This document shows, in pieces, positions 1 through 8,237 of a stretch of 45,782 nt of DNA. This stretch comes from a virus. A model generated the notes under the pieces. That model searched no databases. It had not been told where the DNA came from and saw only the letters and a list, made by a program, of their open reading frames with translations. The first letter of the stretch is position 1, and the number at the start of each line of letters is the position of its first letter. The position numbers were made by a program, and so were the translations under genes. The stretch covers positions 1 to 45,782 of the IMG/VR virus record IMGVR_UViG_3300037245_000796; one strand, 5' to 3'.

Positions 1-5
1 ACTGG

Positions 6-464
6 ATGGAACCAAAGCAGGGTTATGGTAGTCCGTTATGGGACCTTACTGACTACGGCGAACTTGCTGCTCAATATCAGGGTAGGCGCATAGGTCAACT
101 TTATCGGGGCATGGCTATTGGTGACCCGGAGGCGTTGGAATGGTTTCTTGAAGCGTGCGGAAAGCGAGGGTGGTTCTATATTGGCAAATACAAACTAACC
201 GGTGAGCGAACCGAAAAACTTACTTATGAATTTATACCGGGAGTTGGTCGATGTGTCACCGGTTGCGTAGTAACCTGGAAGACAACTTCGACTTTTGCAC
301 CGATACCATACCGAAGGGTTCGACAACCTGTGGAAGTCGAACCGAACCCGCCGCCAATTCAATTTGTAGTGGACCCCAACTCGGTTGTCTACGACCCGAA
401 CGATGACCCGAACGATGACCCGGCATTGAAAATGTTACACGAAATTATGAAAGGAAAACCATGA
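6..464 (+). CDS. C-terminal part of a protein probably continuing from the right window edge
   Basis: The frame is already open at base 3 and the first ATG at 6 has no Shine-Dalgarno site, so this is probably not the true start. The last, incomplete codon of the window (G at 45782) plus the first two bases gives GAC, and the YopX-like frame at 45632 then runs directly into this ORF. If the genome is circular, the product is one protein of about 204 aa from that ATG. The visible part is mixed alpha/beta with a Pro/Asp-rich tail in which a 12-bp unit encoding DPND is repeated (near 399-422). I recognise no domain here. The stop overlaps the next gene by ATGA. Confidence 0.6.
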   Translation: MEPKQGYGSPLWDLTDYGELAAQYQGRRIGQLYRGMAIGDPEALEWFLEACGKRGWFYIGKYKLTGERTEKLTYEFIPGVGRCVTGCVVTWKTTSTFAPIPYRRVRQPVEVEPNPPPIQFVVDPNSVVYDPNDDPNDDPALKMLHEIMKGKP

Positions 465-694
465 GAACATTAGCACTAATTGCACTCCTGCTCCTGTCGG
501 GCTGTGTACGAATCAAAACGCCGGACTGGGAATATATCCGCTTCGGCGACCAGAAAATCGGTACTCTTGAGATAGAGAATACAACGCTCGGCAAGATTAA
601 GATAGTCGGTCAGGAGAGCAAAGGTTCTATCCCTGTCGAGTTGACTGTTGGCGGTGTAAGGTTGAGGGGTAGTGTTACGGAGGTGGGAGAATGA
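461..694 (+). CDS. small lipoprotein
   Basis: A 77-aa protein with a type II signal peptide: MRT, a Leu-rich hydrophobic stretch, then the lipobox LSGC with the lipidated Cys at residue 15. The mature part is about 62 residues, probably beta-rich, and would be anchored to a membrane facing the periplasm. It overlaps its neighbours by ATGA at both ends, so it is translationally coupled to them. Phage lipoproteins of this size include outer spanins and superinfection-exclusion proteins, but nothing in the sequence decides between these. Confidence 0.75.
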   Translation: MRTLALIALLLLSGCVRIKTPDWEYIRFGDQKIGTLEIENTTLGKIKIVGQESKGSIPVELTVGGVRLRGSVTEVGE

Positions 695-876
695 GTGCAA
701 CACGAAAAATTGCTGTAATAATATACCTCGTCTTTTTGCTGCTTGGAATCCGGGCGGCATATGATGGCGACTGGGTTGTGGCAATGTTCTGGGCGATTAT
801 CTGCGCCTCTGAAAATATAGCTGTATCGATTGATTATGCGACTTGGAAGAAAAAGGAGAAAGAGGTGGGGGAATGA
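691..876 (+). CDS. small membrane protein with two hydrophobic segments
   Basis: A 61-aa protein with hydrophobic segments at about residues 7-24 and 29-47, followed by a charged Lys/Glu tail. It is coupled by ATGA overlaps to the lipoprotein upstream and the Zn-ribbon protein downstream. The size, two possible spans and charged C-terminus would fit a holin, and the adjacent lipoprotein would fit a lysis setting. No endolysin lies beside it, so this remains a guess. Confidence 0.6.
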   Translation: MSATRKIAVIIYLVFLLLGIRAAYDGDWVVAMFWAIICASENIAVSIDYATWKKKEKEVGE

Positions 877-1064
877 GCGATAAACCGACGGCAACATGGG
901 GCGTGTGCTTGTGGGTGAAATGCCCGCACTGCAAAGAGGGGGTGGACTTACTGGACGCCCCAGATTTTTGGGATGGTAGAAACAGCGACACGTTCGACGC
1001 AGATGAACTTACTGAATGCTGCCCGAAGTGCGGCGAAGAAATAACCTGCACAGTAGTATATTGA
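873..1064 (+). CDS. zinc-ribbon protein
   Basis: The start at 873 gives 63 aa, follows a G-rich Shine-Dalgarno and overlaps the preceding stop by ATGA. A longer reading from 843 would overlap the upstream gene. Two Cys knuckles (CPHC near residue 18 and CPKC near 52) should bind one zinc. It is one of more than ten small Cys-rich proteins in this genome. No specific function can be assigned. Confidence 0.6.
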   Translation: MSDKPTATWGVCLWVKCPHCKEGVDLLDAPDFWDGRNSDTFDADELTECCPKCGEEITCTVVY

Positions 1065-1082
1065 AAGTGAAAGTCGAAATAA

Positions 1083-1568
1083 ATGGAACGTATGGGATTC
1101 GAGCAAGATAGGCGAATCGTAAAAGTCATGGGCAACCGTCCCTGCATTGAGTTCGTTGGCGGCAAAGAATGGCATTTCGATTCTCAACTCGAATACAAGT
1201 GGGCGCAATACCTTGAATTCCTGAAACAAGCGGAAGAGATACGTGACTGGGATTTTCACTGTTGGCCCGAACCGTTCTATTTTATTGGTGTCAAGAAAGC
1301 CCCCGTCCAATACACGCCGGATTTTCTGGTTACTGAAAACGACGGAACCGAAGTCATCCAAGAACTAAAAGGCCACCACGACGGCCCGACAAATAGCAAG
1401 CTCGCACGTATGGCGGAATACTATCCCGACAAGATTATGGAACTCGTCCTACAACGAATCCCCAAAAAGGGCAAGGGTGCGAACCGTCGCAGGATAGCCG
1501 CAAAGTACACTCGCCGCATAATCGATGCCAGTGTGATTTTCCGGCAGATGGGAGCATTGATTAAATGA
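1083..1568 (+). CDS. PD-(D/E)XK nuclease-like protein (DUF1064 type)
   Basis: A 161-aa protein with a nuclease-like layout: Glu37 in the FDSQLEYKWAQYLEFL helix, Asp80 in TPDFLV, and Glu94-x-Lys96 in ELKGH. The beta strand with PDF followed by a strand ending E-x-K is the classic active site of the restriction-endonuclease fold. DUF1064 phage proteins with this layout resemble Holliday-junction resolvases and TnsA-type nucleases. It would cut DNA in the cytoplasm, perhaps in recombination or before packaging. The basic stretch near residues 127-147 could contact DNA. Family assignment is by eye. Confidence 0.6.
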   Translation: MERMGFEQDRRIVKVMGNRPCIEFVGGKEWHFDSQLEYKWAQYLEFLKQAEEIRDWDFHCWPEPFYFIGVKKAPVQYTPDFLVTENDGTEVIQELKGHHDGPTNSKLARMAEYYPDKIMELVLQRIPKKGKGANRRRIAAKYTRRIIDASVIFRQMGALIK

Positions 1569-1876
1569 AAGAAGTTACTGAACTGTATTGTCATGCCTGT
1601 AACGGTTATTTCAAGGTTGAATTCGATTTAGAACTTAGCGGCAACCATGTTGTGGCGTGCCCAAAATGCAAACATGAACATTGTCGCGTAATCCAAGGCG
1701 GCAAGGTAACAGGTGACAGGTGGGGGCAGAGGAACGGGCAAACATATAATTATGCTCCATCCATGACAACATATACGGCTACGGCCTCCACCGATTCATC
1801 ATCTGCGGGCAGTTGGTGTCTTGCGGATAGTTGGAACAACAGCACGTCTACTTTTATTACATACACGACGGCATAA
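1565..1876 (+). CDS. zinc-finger N-terminus with Ser/Thr-rich tail
   Basis: A 103-aa protein that overlaps the upstream nuclease-like gene by ATGA. Cys residues at 9/12 (CHAC) and 32/35 (CPKC) should hold one zinc. From about residue 65 the protein is a low-complexity Ser/Thr/Ala/Tyr-rich tail with Trp, unlike the other Zn proteins here. The function is unknown. A strong promoter starts right after its stop, so it ends this transcription unit. Confidence 0.55.
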   Translation: MKEVTELYCHACNGYFKVEFDLELSGNHVVACPKCKHEHCRVIQGGKVTGDRWGQRNGQTYNYAPSMTTYTATASTDSSSAGSWCLADSWNNSTSTFITYTTA

Positions 1877-1882
1877 AACTTC

Positions 1883-1911
1883 TTGACATTCCCCGTTAAA
1901 CCTGTTATGAT
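1883..1911 (+). promoter_or_regulatory. sigma70-type promoter, probably leaderless
   Basis: TTGACA at 1883-1888, a 17-nt spacer and TATGAT at 1906-1911 closely match the bacterial consensus. The predicted start, 7 nt after the -10 box, is position 1918, which is the A of the ATG of the next gene. No Shine-Dalgarno precedes that ATG. It would drive the 106-aa gene and the beta-helix gene separately from the upstream operon. Confidence 0.75.
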
Positions 1912-1917
1912 ACTAAT

Positions 1918-2238
1918 ATGACTTACGATGAAATATATCAGGCTGTCCGTGCTTACATGGACGCAAACGGCACAACCCTCCAACAATTAGCCTCCGTCAC
2001 CCCTACGCAGGCTATCTCCCTGTTAGGGCTCACAGGAGACGATGTGGGGCGTCTAAACCGTGGATGGGATGCTTTACGCACCCGGATCAAGCGAGAGCTT
2101 AGAAGCGAAGCGGAGGCCCAAGAGCTTACCGACCTGAAAGACTTCGCTAAAGCGTGGGTTTGGAACAAATGGCCCGATGCTCAATTCGGGAGAAGTGGCA
2201 GAGAGATCACTATCTATCTTGACGGGGGGCAGGAATGA
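1918..2238 (+). CDS. hypothetical protein encoded before the beta-helix protein
   Basis: A 106-aa, largely helical protein with charged mid-region (RIKRELRSEAEAQEL). The ATG sits exactly at the predicted transcription start of the promoter at 1883-1911 and has no Shine-Dalgarno, which suggests a leaderless message. A later Met at residue 13 is an alternative start. It overlaps the beta-helix gene by ATGA, so it may assist folding or attachment of that virion protein. This is inference from position only. Confidence 0.6.
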   Translation: MTYDEIYQAVRAYMDANGTTLQQLASVTPTQAISLLGLTGDDVGRLNRGWDALRTRIKRELRSEAEAQELTDLKDFAKAWVWNKWPDAQFGRSGREITIYLDGGQE

Positions 2239-3701
2239 GCATTTTAACTGCCGATACGGTATCTTTCATCTGGAACGCTGGCGGAAGTTCCCTTAATGCA
2301 AACGGAGCGGGGGCTACTCAGGCTGCATGGGATGCCGGTAGTCCGTCCGATTTTATAGGCTCTGATGGTGAAGCCATATCCGCCGCCGACACACACAACG
2401 GCTCACAAACAGCCTGCACAGTTACAACTTCCGGTGGCGGTCATCCTCTTATTACAAAGGCCAACGGCTTTACAAATGTTGTGTCAGGCACCATAGCATT
2501 TGTTGTTTTTGATGCAATTTATGATACGGGGTATTACATTGCGACTGCTGTTAATGCCAACAGTATCGAATTGGGTGATATTGCGTACAGTGCGGATACG
2601 ACCTGTGATATATATGTTGGCGGGGCTGCCCTTAATCTCTCTGCTGTTACTGGCGATATAGGGGATGCAAGCACACAAAATAGAAGATTTTTTATCCGGG
2701 GCGACGAGCAGTTATCGGGAGACCAAAGTATTTCCAATGGTGGTTCAGCGTCTACACTGCTCTCCATTTACGGTGTTGACGCAAGTTGGGCGAGAATAAC
2801 CCCAACCCGAACCACGCCCACAGGAGGAAGCAACGCTGACGGGCCGCTTGACACAAGTGTACTATCGAAAATCAGTTGGTCAGGGGGAACCAACCAGATT
2901 GATGTTGCCGCTGACTATATTTATTTTGACGGCTTATGGATAACAGGTAGTCATACGGCTCATCTATTCGGTTCATCCTCATCTGATTTTATAACGATAA
3001 CTAACTCAGTCATTGCAAATGCCGGAAACGGTGCGGGTAGTTTTGCTGTACGGTTAGATAATGACAATGCAATGTTTAATTGTGATTTTATTTGTACAGG
3101 CGCTACTGCGGCTATGGGAGCAGTGTTTTGTGACTCGATAAATTATATAGGACATTGTAGAATATCCGTTGCCAGCAGTAGTGCAACTTCCAGAGGGATT
3201 AATATTCAGGCTGGTTGTGTATTAAACTGCCTCTTCTTCGATCTTTCAGGGATTGGCGTTCTTTGGTCCACCGCTGCACCCAATGGATTCAGTGTGCATG
3301 AATGCACTTTTGAGAATGTTCTGACTTGCATACAATCACCAAATGCTGATATAGCTGACATACTGCGAATCACAGGTAACATTGCCCAGAACTGCACGAA
3401 CTTCTATGAGAATTTAGGAGCAACTGACCAGAGTCTTCTCGCCACGTATAATAATCTCAACACCATAACTACAATGTACCCAGCCGACGCAATAGGTGAT
3501 TTCTCCGGCAGTCCGAAGGTTGGTTTTCAGGATGTGACCGGCGACCCGCTGTTTGTCTCACTGGCAAACGAAGATTATGACCTACAGGCAACAAGTCCAT
3601 CTAAAAATACAAGCCCATTCAAAGGCGATAGAGGCGCAATGGCAAGTGCTGAGTCTGGCGGTGGTGCTACGCAACTTGTCAACGGCGGATTGATTAGTTA
3701 A
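2235..3701 (+). CDS. right-handed beta-helix virion protein (tail spike or fibre-like)
   Basis: A 488-aa protein rich in Gly, Ser, Asn and short beta strands. The middle (about residues 225-400) has irregular repeats of the kind D-x-hydrophobic-x-hydrophobic-x-N typical of parallel beta helices (for example FITITNSVIANAGNG). Near the C-terminus it has a DPLF...DYDLQ...SP block, common at the end of beta-helix surface proteins. Such phage proteins bind or degrade host surface glycans. No catalytic residues can be assigned. It lies on the strand opposite to the tail genes, convergent with them and under its own promoter, so it may be regulated or exchanged separately. Confidence 0.65.
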   Translation: MSILTADTVSFIWNAGGSSLNANGAGATQAAWDAGSPSDFIGSDGEAISAADTHNGSQTACTVTTSGGGHPLITKANGFTNVVSGTIAFVVFDAIYDTGYYIATAVNANSIELGDIAYSADTTCDIYVGGAALNLSAVTGDIGDASTQNRRFFIRGDEQLSGDQSISNGGSASTLLSIYGVDASWARITPTRTTPTGGSNADGPLDTSVLSKISWSGGTNQIDVAADYIYFDGLWITGSHTAHLFGSSSSDFITITNSVIANAGNGAGSFAVRLDNDNAMFNCDFICTGATAAMGAVFCDSINYIGHCRISVASSSATSRGINIQAGCVLNCLFFDLSGIGVLWSTAAPNGFSVHECTFENVLTCIQSPNADIADILRITGNIAQNCTNFYENLGATDQSLLATYNNLNTITTMYPADAIGDFSGSPKVGFQDVTGDPLFVSLANEDYDLQATSPSKNTSPFKGDRGAMASAESGGGATQLVNGGLIS

Positions 3702-3717
3702 TTCAGGGCTGATCGGG

Positions 3718-3743
3718 GGCAGGTTGATAGCTTAGAGCCTGCC
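3718..3743. other. inverted repeat between convergent genes
   Basis: GGCAGG at 3718-3723 and CCTGCC at 3738-3743 could form a 6-bp hairpin between the ends of the two convergent transcription units. There is no U-run on either side, so it is a weak terminator candidate at best. Confidence 0.25.
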
Positions 3744-4181
3744 AATCACAACTATCTCAAACCTGCTTGTTCCGGTTATTGTTATCGTATCCGCAGAACC
3801 CTCTGTAAGCTGCAAATCACCCGGACTCATGTTGAAGTCGTGGGTATGCTGTGGATTGATCGTGACACCGCTTGCAGACGAAACGATTGGGATATCGGTA
3901 GCACCGCCCAGTGCATTGATTGCGGATGTTGTCGATAAGTTCCTGATGCGCAGAAACGACACGGCGCTCATTGTCATCTTATCGCCAAGAACATCGAGCA
4001 GTCCGCCGTGTAAATCTATAACCTTCGATGTCGCTACGTTGGTTGCGCTCGTATAAATACGGGTGGCCGAATCGAATGATATATTAGCCGTATCCTTATA
4101 CGGACCTGATGCCGTTACTAACGATCTCGCACACGTCAGGTTAGCTGTTAAATTTGTACTTATTGCCGCTGTCAGTCCCAT
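3732..4181 (-). CDS. putative small virion protein at the end of the tail operon
   Basis: A 149-aa Thr/Ser/Ala-rich beta protein with no transmembrane segment, last gene of the leftward structural arm. The composition (many ITITGTS, NLTANLT-like strands) resembles the decoration-type proteins at 13-17 kb. It is probably a structural or tail-tip accessory protein. No family is recognised. Confidence 0.5.
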   Translation of the reverse strand: MGLTAAISTNLTANLTCARSLVTASGPYKDTANISFDSATRIYTSATNVATSKVIDLHGGLLDVLGDKMTMSAVSFLRIRNLSTTSAINALGGATDIPIVSSASGVTINPQHTHDFNMSPGDLQLTEGSADTITITGTSRFEIVVIGRL

Positions 4182-4182
4182 T

Positions 4183-4428
4183 TTATCGCTCCCATTTCTT
4201 TAGAGGGCAAGTGTTTTCTTCTGCCCGCGCCTTTGCCGGTATTGCACATTTGCATATCGAGCAGAATAATATTTTCCACATCCAGTAATTCTTTTCGCAT
4301 TTCTGGCAAGTCCTTACCCTGCTGTCTGTGAATTCATACTTCTTGCCTTTTGCAAGGTTTGTATAACCTTGCGCTATGTTCTTGGCTGTCTTACTAACCA
4401 TTCTTATCTTGTCGCCACAACAACCCAT
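4183..4428 (-). CDS. conserved cysteine-rich phage protein
   Basis: An 81-aa protein with Cys3-Cys4 at the N-terminus and a central set CQKC, CSIC, C and a final C in CPLKKW, enough for two zinc sites. The pattern CxxCExNYW...LFCSxCKCxIPAKAR is one I associate with small proteins near tail genes of many phages, with no known function. It ends 1 nt away from the next gene. Confidence 0.55.
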   Translation of the reverse strand: MGCCGDKIRMVSKTAKNIAQGYTNLAKGKKYEFTDSRVRTCQKCEKNYWMWKILFCSICKCAIPAKARAEENTCPLKKWER

Positions 4429-4430
4429 TA

Positions 4431-5303
4431 TTATATCTCAAGCCAATCCGTCGGGTTTGTTGCAGGATGGCCACCGCCAAGGACATCATTTCTTGCCATA
4501 AAGCAATCCCCATTTACCGCGTCAATCACAAAATCATGCGCGAAATATTGAACTTCACCGTCCCATTCGGGAGCGCTATCGCATGGATCGCCAACATATA
4601 TCTTTGCTGTTCCACCAGAGACACCTTGGAAAACTTCAAACGCCGGACAAAGATCGCTGATGCAAGCGAAATTGTTAGTTGCCGCCTCGTCCGTATCTCC
4701 ACATGTCTCTCCGCCCAAATATATAGCAGAACCAGTAAAGATTCTATGGTCTGCGTTTGGGGTATCAGTTGACTTGACGACATAGACAATCACAACAAAG
4801 CCTCCAACAACTAAACAGACCTGCACCCTTAACCTGTTGTATACAGTTGTAAAGTCTGCCGGGCCGGAGCACCCTGTCGAAAGCCATATTTCCCTTGTGC
4901 CGTAAGTTCCTTCGTAATCGTCATACTGCGAGTTCCTATTGAAGTTGGTCATAAACGCACAACCCTCTTGGCTGCAACTGTTAAATATGCCCGGTTCACC
5001 GCCGCTATCAATACCAGTCAGCCAAAATATGCCTTCCAACCCCGCCGCAAAGCCTGTGCCCTTTCCGCTACGTGTATCCGCAACACAATTTTGTAATGGC
5101 CCTTTGTAATCAGTGCAAACGCAATCCTCAAAGCCAGCAAGAGTTACCCATATATCGGAAGGGCCCGTACTACCACAATCTGCGCCACACGATTGATCGT
5201 GGGTTATACATTCGCCACAGCAGGCTTTGTATACCAAGGCGTTCGGTGCGTCCCACAATACTGCAAGATTGGATGTGTCCCATCCGACTCGTACCATCAA
5301 CAA
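4431..5303 (-). CDS. cysteine-rich distal tail or virion protein with a CBM-like C-terminus
   Basis: A 290-aa protein with about 20 Cys residues, unusual for a virion protein. The C-terminal 40 residues (YFAHDFVIDAVNGDCFMA... ending NPTDWLEI) follow the pattern of small carbohydrate-binding modules of the CBM5/12 type, which are common at phage tail tips. Its place downstream of the tape measure gene fits a distal tail or host-binding protein. The Cys residues may form disulphides in the virion or bind metal. Confidence 0.5.
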   Translation of the reverse strand: MLMVRVGWDTSNLAVLWDAPNALVYKACCGECITHDQSCGADCGSTGPSDIWVTLAGFEDCVCTDYKGPLQNCVADTRSGKGTGFAAGLEGIFWLTGIDSGGEPGIFNSCSQEGCAFMTNFNRNSQYDDYEGTYGTREIWLSTGCSGPADFTTVYNRLRVQVCLVVGGFVVIVYVVKSTDTPNADHRIFTGSAIYLGGETCGDTDEAATNNFACISDLCPAFEVFQGVSGGTAKIYVGDPCDSAPEWDGEVQYFAHDFVIDAVNGDCFMARNDVLGGGHPATNPTDWLEI

Positions 5304-5710
5304 TCCTTAGTGGCTTGGAACGGGTAAAATGGCCGCCACGTTCCGTTATTATCCCATATCGTTAACCGCGAACCATCCTCCAATCGGGTGATAGCAGCGT
5401 TAAGATTCGACCCGCCAACAACCTCACATTCTACTACGACACGCGGACCCGGAACTACGCCGACCGCACTGTCGGTATCGATGAAGCAGGTAATGGACGA
5501 ACCAGCCGGGGCATCGTCAATCGGGAAAGCATTGCGGGGCCGGGACGAAGTAGCACCACTACCCTGTATTGTAACGCCGTTAGGATGGTTGTGAACGGTA
5601 ATCCCGCCGTCACCGCGCATATTCATAAGCATATTAACAGATCGGACAAGGGCGTTGTAATCCGTCTGAGATGGCTGCTGATCGCCTCTCAACTCCCTGT
5701 GCATTCTCAT
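5297..5710 (-). CDS. putative tail protein
   Basis: A 137-aa protein. The N-terminal half is helical (residues 1-32) and contains a HNHPNG motif near residue 41. The C-terminal half is a beta sandwich-like stretch ending in WRPFYPF. It is in the block between the tape measure and the tail end, coupled by overlaps to both neighbours, so it is probably a small baseplate or tail-tip component. No family is recognised. Confidence 0.45.
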   Translation of the reverse strand: MRMHRELRGDQQPSQTDYNALVRSVNMLMNMRGDGGITVHNHPNGVTIQGSGATSSRPRNAFPIDDAPAGSSITCFIDTDSAVGVVPGPRVVVECEVVGGSNLNAAITRLEDGSRLTIWDNNGTWRPFYPFQATKDC

Positions 5711-6654
5711 GCCCGCACCCCTCCCTGTCCCTGACCGGACGGCTCATTAGTCATGCCTTCAAACAGCGTTGCGAAATCTAACACGGGATACTGTCGCTGT
5801 GTGATATTATATGGAGCATTCCACGGCCATCTTACATTGTAAGTGAACTCAAAATTATATTCCCATGAGCTAAACTCAGCCCTGCGATACGGACATGCAG
5901 TGAACAGCCATCGCCCTGTATCCTCGATAGGGTTAGTATCACTGCCGTCAATTTGGTGTATGCTTGCTGCATTTGCATCTGCATTAAAACCATTCCTGTT
6001 TGCTATATTTCCGAAGTAATCCTGTAGCCATCGAGAGTTATTTACCGACAAAAAGGCGTCTGTAATTCTCTTAAAATATAAAGTGCTGCTATAGGCCCTC
6101 ACGGTCCATACCCACGTAGGGGTATATGTTTCGTTAGCGGGCCTTTCGTCCTCGTCAAACCCTGCGTTTTCCCAATCGTCTTTCCAGTTTCTTTTGAAGC
6201 CCAGCGCAGCTATATCTTTATAGGGAACTCCCGCCGAAGCGGAGTCTACATAATAAATATCCTCTGATGAAACAGATGCCGACATATCAAACTGCTCTTC
6301 CCAGCTTGCGTTTGTATCCGGTTCTTTCCTTTTGTTCACTCTGTCGTAAACGGTGGAATAAAATATTTCGGCAATGATATTCTCATTGTCTCTTGGCTGA
6401 ATATTGATTTCGGTGATACGCAAATTGAGTGTACTGTTTGTCACAAGAGGAAAAGATAATGTGTCGAAAGCCAGAGGATCACCAACACGAAACGGAAACG
6501 GGTTTATGTCCAGCGATGGGTAAGGTGTATTCCATCGGCCTATACTTGTTCCGACGTTATAGTCAGTCCAAGTAGAAGTAAACAACCGCGTGAGTGTCAT
6601 GCCTTCGGTTGTCTCTCTGAATACTTGTGATTCAACTCGTTCTACAGTTGCCAT
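5707..6654 (-). CDS. putative distal tail protein
   Basis: A 315-aa protein directly downstream of the tape measure gene, where siphoviruses usually encode the distal tail protein. It is rich in aromatic residues (many W and Y) with no membrane segment or coiled coil. The stop-start overlap with the tape measure gene (TAATG type at 6654) shows coupling. Assignment is from order, not from motifs. Confidence 0.45.
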   Translation of the reverse strand: MATVERVESQVFRETTEGMTLTRLFTSTWTDYNVGTSIGRWNTPYPSLDINPFPFRVGDPLAFDTLSFPLVTNSTLNLRITEINIQPRDNENIIAEIFYSTVYDRVNKRKEPDTNASWEEQFDMSASVSSEDIYYVDSASAGVPYKDIAALGFKRNWKDDWENAGFDEDERPANETYTPTWVWTVRAYSSTLYFKRITDAFLSVNNSRWLQDYFGNIANRNGFNADANAASIHQIDGSDTNPIEDTGRWLFTACPYRRAEFSSWEYNFEFTYNVRWPWNAPYNITQRQYPVLDFATLFEGMTNEPSGQGQGGVRA

Positions 6655-8237
6655 TATCTCCCTCCCGTTGGCGGATCGCCTACCCTTGGCGGTCTTTCGC
6701 CTATCCGCGTCTCGAATTCCCTCGCTTGCCGGACCCTCGCATTCTCAAGAGTAACAGCGGGCGTACTTGCAAGAGTACGCAAAAATTCACCAAGCTCTTT
6801 TATTTCGGACATCTGCCTCTTGTGGAACTGGCCAAACATATTCTTCATCGCCTGGTTAAATCCCTTGATGAGTATTTCTCCCATTTGTACTCCCAAGTTT
6901 AACAGGCTGTCCGAGTTTTCATTTATCCAAGTACCAATAGCCTTTGTTATCGTATTGAGAGCATTCTTGATAGCTACTGAGAAACCTTCCGCCTCCAAAT
7001 CAGCAAGGAAGGTGTCGAATAAATCGCTGGCGGGCTTGAATGCGTCAACCAACCCATCCCCAAAAGCTCTTATCTTTTTCCGGTTCTTTTCGAGTATCTC
7101 CTCAAGCCGTCCAAACTTTTCATTTAATCCCACAATTGCTCTTCCGAATGGCGACAATAAAGGATCGCCCAACGATCTCCCTGTGGCAATAACCTGTTGC
7201 CCTAACCGTCTGGTTTGAAATCCGGCAGTAGCTGCCATTTTTATGAAGTTTTCCGTCATCAGCCCGGCAGATTGGGTACTAATAAAAGCCACATCTTCCT
7301 CTAACGCAGCAACATCGCTAAGTGCTCTCGCTAACGCCTTGAAACCTCTTATGCGTGGTACAATCTGGGCTAATTGTTCCGCAGTCGCCTCTTTTAATTT
7401 CTGGACGGCCCCAACCAATCCTATCGTTTTCAATGTTTCGGATGATAACTCTAACCCAAACTTTTTAGCAACTTTTTGTGCTTCGTCCGTTGGCTTTATA
7501 AAGGCAGTCATTAAAGCATTCAGGGATGTTACGGCCTCATTCATTTTGATATTACCGCGTGTTACAGTCGCTATAGTTCCAAGCAATTCATCAAAGCTCA
7601 GGCCGGCTGTACTCGCGGTCGCCGTAACTGTACCTAATGTTTGTGCCATCTCGTCGAAAGTAAAGACGCCTTTCTTGTAAGCACCAAAAAGCTTATCGCT
7701 CACGGATAATACATCAGAGACTTCCATCCCATATGCGTTCAAAATACCAACAAGCAACCGTGTTGTAGTTGCAACATCTGTAATACCAGCTACCGCTGTT
7801 TTGGAGGCTATGCCTAAAACATCCATTGCCTTAGCTGCTGGTATTTGGGCGGACAGAATATCAAATAGGCCACGGGATAATGTTTTAGTGCTTTGCCCGA
7901 ATGCCTTACTCAAATCTTCGAGGTCTTGCGCGAAGCCTTCAAGCAAAGGCTCAGTCCTGTCGTCTAACATGGTGTTAATCATTTGCATCTGCTGTTGGAA
8001 ATCCGCAGCCGCCTTAATACTTGCACCTATCGCGGCAACAACAGATACGGCAAGGATACGGCTAAGACGCATTAAGGAAGCACCGAGCCGGTTAATACCC
8101 GCACGGATAGCAACAAGAGCCCTTGCGCTTATCTGCATCATAGCTCTTGTGACAGCTATTCGAGCAGCAGCCAGACCTCTCCTGAGAGGGGCAAGGTTTG
8201 CCCTGATATTTACTACTGCTTCGCCTAATGTTCCCAC
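6654..8237 (-). CDS. tail tape measure protein
   Basis: A 527-aa protein with an Ala/Arg-rich helical N-terminus, a hydrophobic helix near residues 59-77, and the TP901-type tape measure core: FGQSTKTLSRGLFDI, then VLGIASKTAVAGITD and the TFDEMAQTLGTV...GLSFDELLG region (about residues 110-235). This protein sets tail length and is later ejected with the DNA. At 527 aa it is short, predicting a short siphovirus tail of very roughly 80 nm by the usual 0.15 nm per residue rule. The C-terminus is charged and proline-rich. Confidence 0.9.
   Translation of the reverse strand: MGTLGEAVVNIRANLAPLRRGLAAARIAVTRAMMQISARALVAIRAGINRLGASLMRLSRILAVSVVAAIGASIKAAADFQQQMQMINTMLDDRTEPLLEGFAQDLEDLSKAFGQSTKTLSRGLFDILSAQIPAAKAMDVLGIASKTAVAGITDVATTTRLLVGILNAYGMEVSDVLSVSDKLFGAYKKGVFTFDEMAQTLGTVTATASTAGLSFDELLGTIATVTRGNIKMNEAVTSLNALMTAFIKPTDEAQKVAKKFGLELSSETLKTIGLVGAVQKLKEATAEQLAQIVPRIRGFKALARALSDVAALEEDVAFISTQSAGLMTENFIKMAATAGFQTRRLGQQVIATGRSLGDPLLSPFGRAIVGLNEKFGRLEEILEKNRKKIRAFGDGLVDAFKPASDLFDTFLADLEAEGFSVAIKNALNTITKAIGTWINENSDSLLNLGVQMGEILIKGFNQAMKNMFGQFHKRQMSEIKELGEFLRTLASTPAVTLENARVRQAREFETRIGERPPRVGDPPTGGR

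Noticed and set aside
3718-3743. Bidirectional terminator between the convergent arms
   Set aside because: The 6-bp inverted repeat lacks a U-run on both strands, so I list it only as an inverted repeat.
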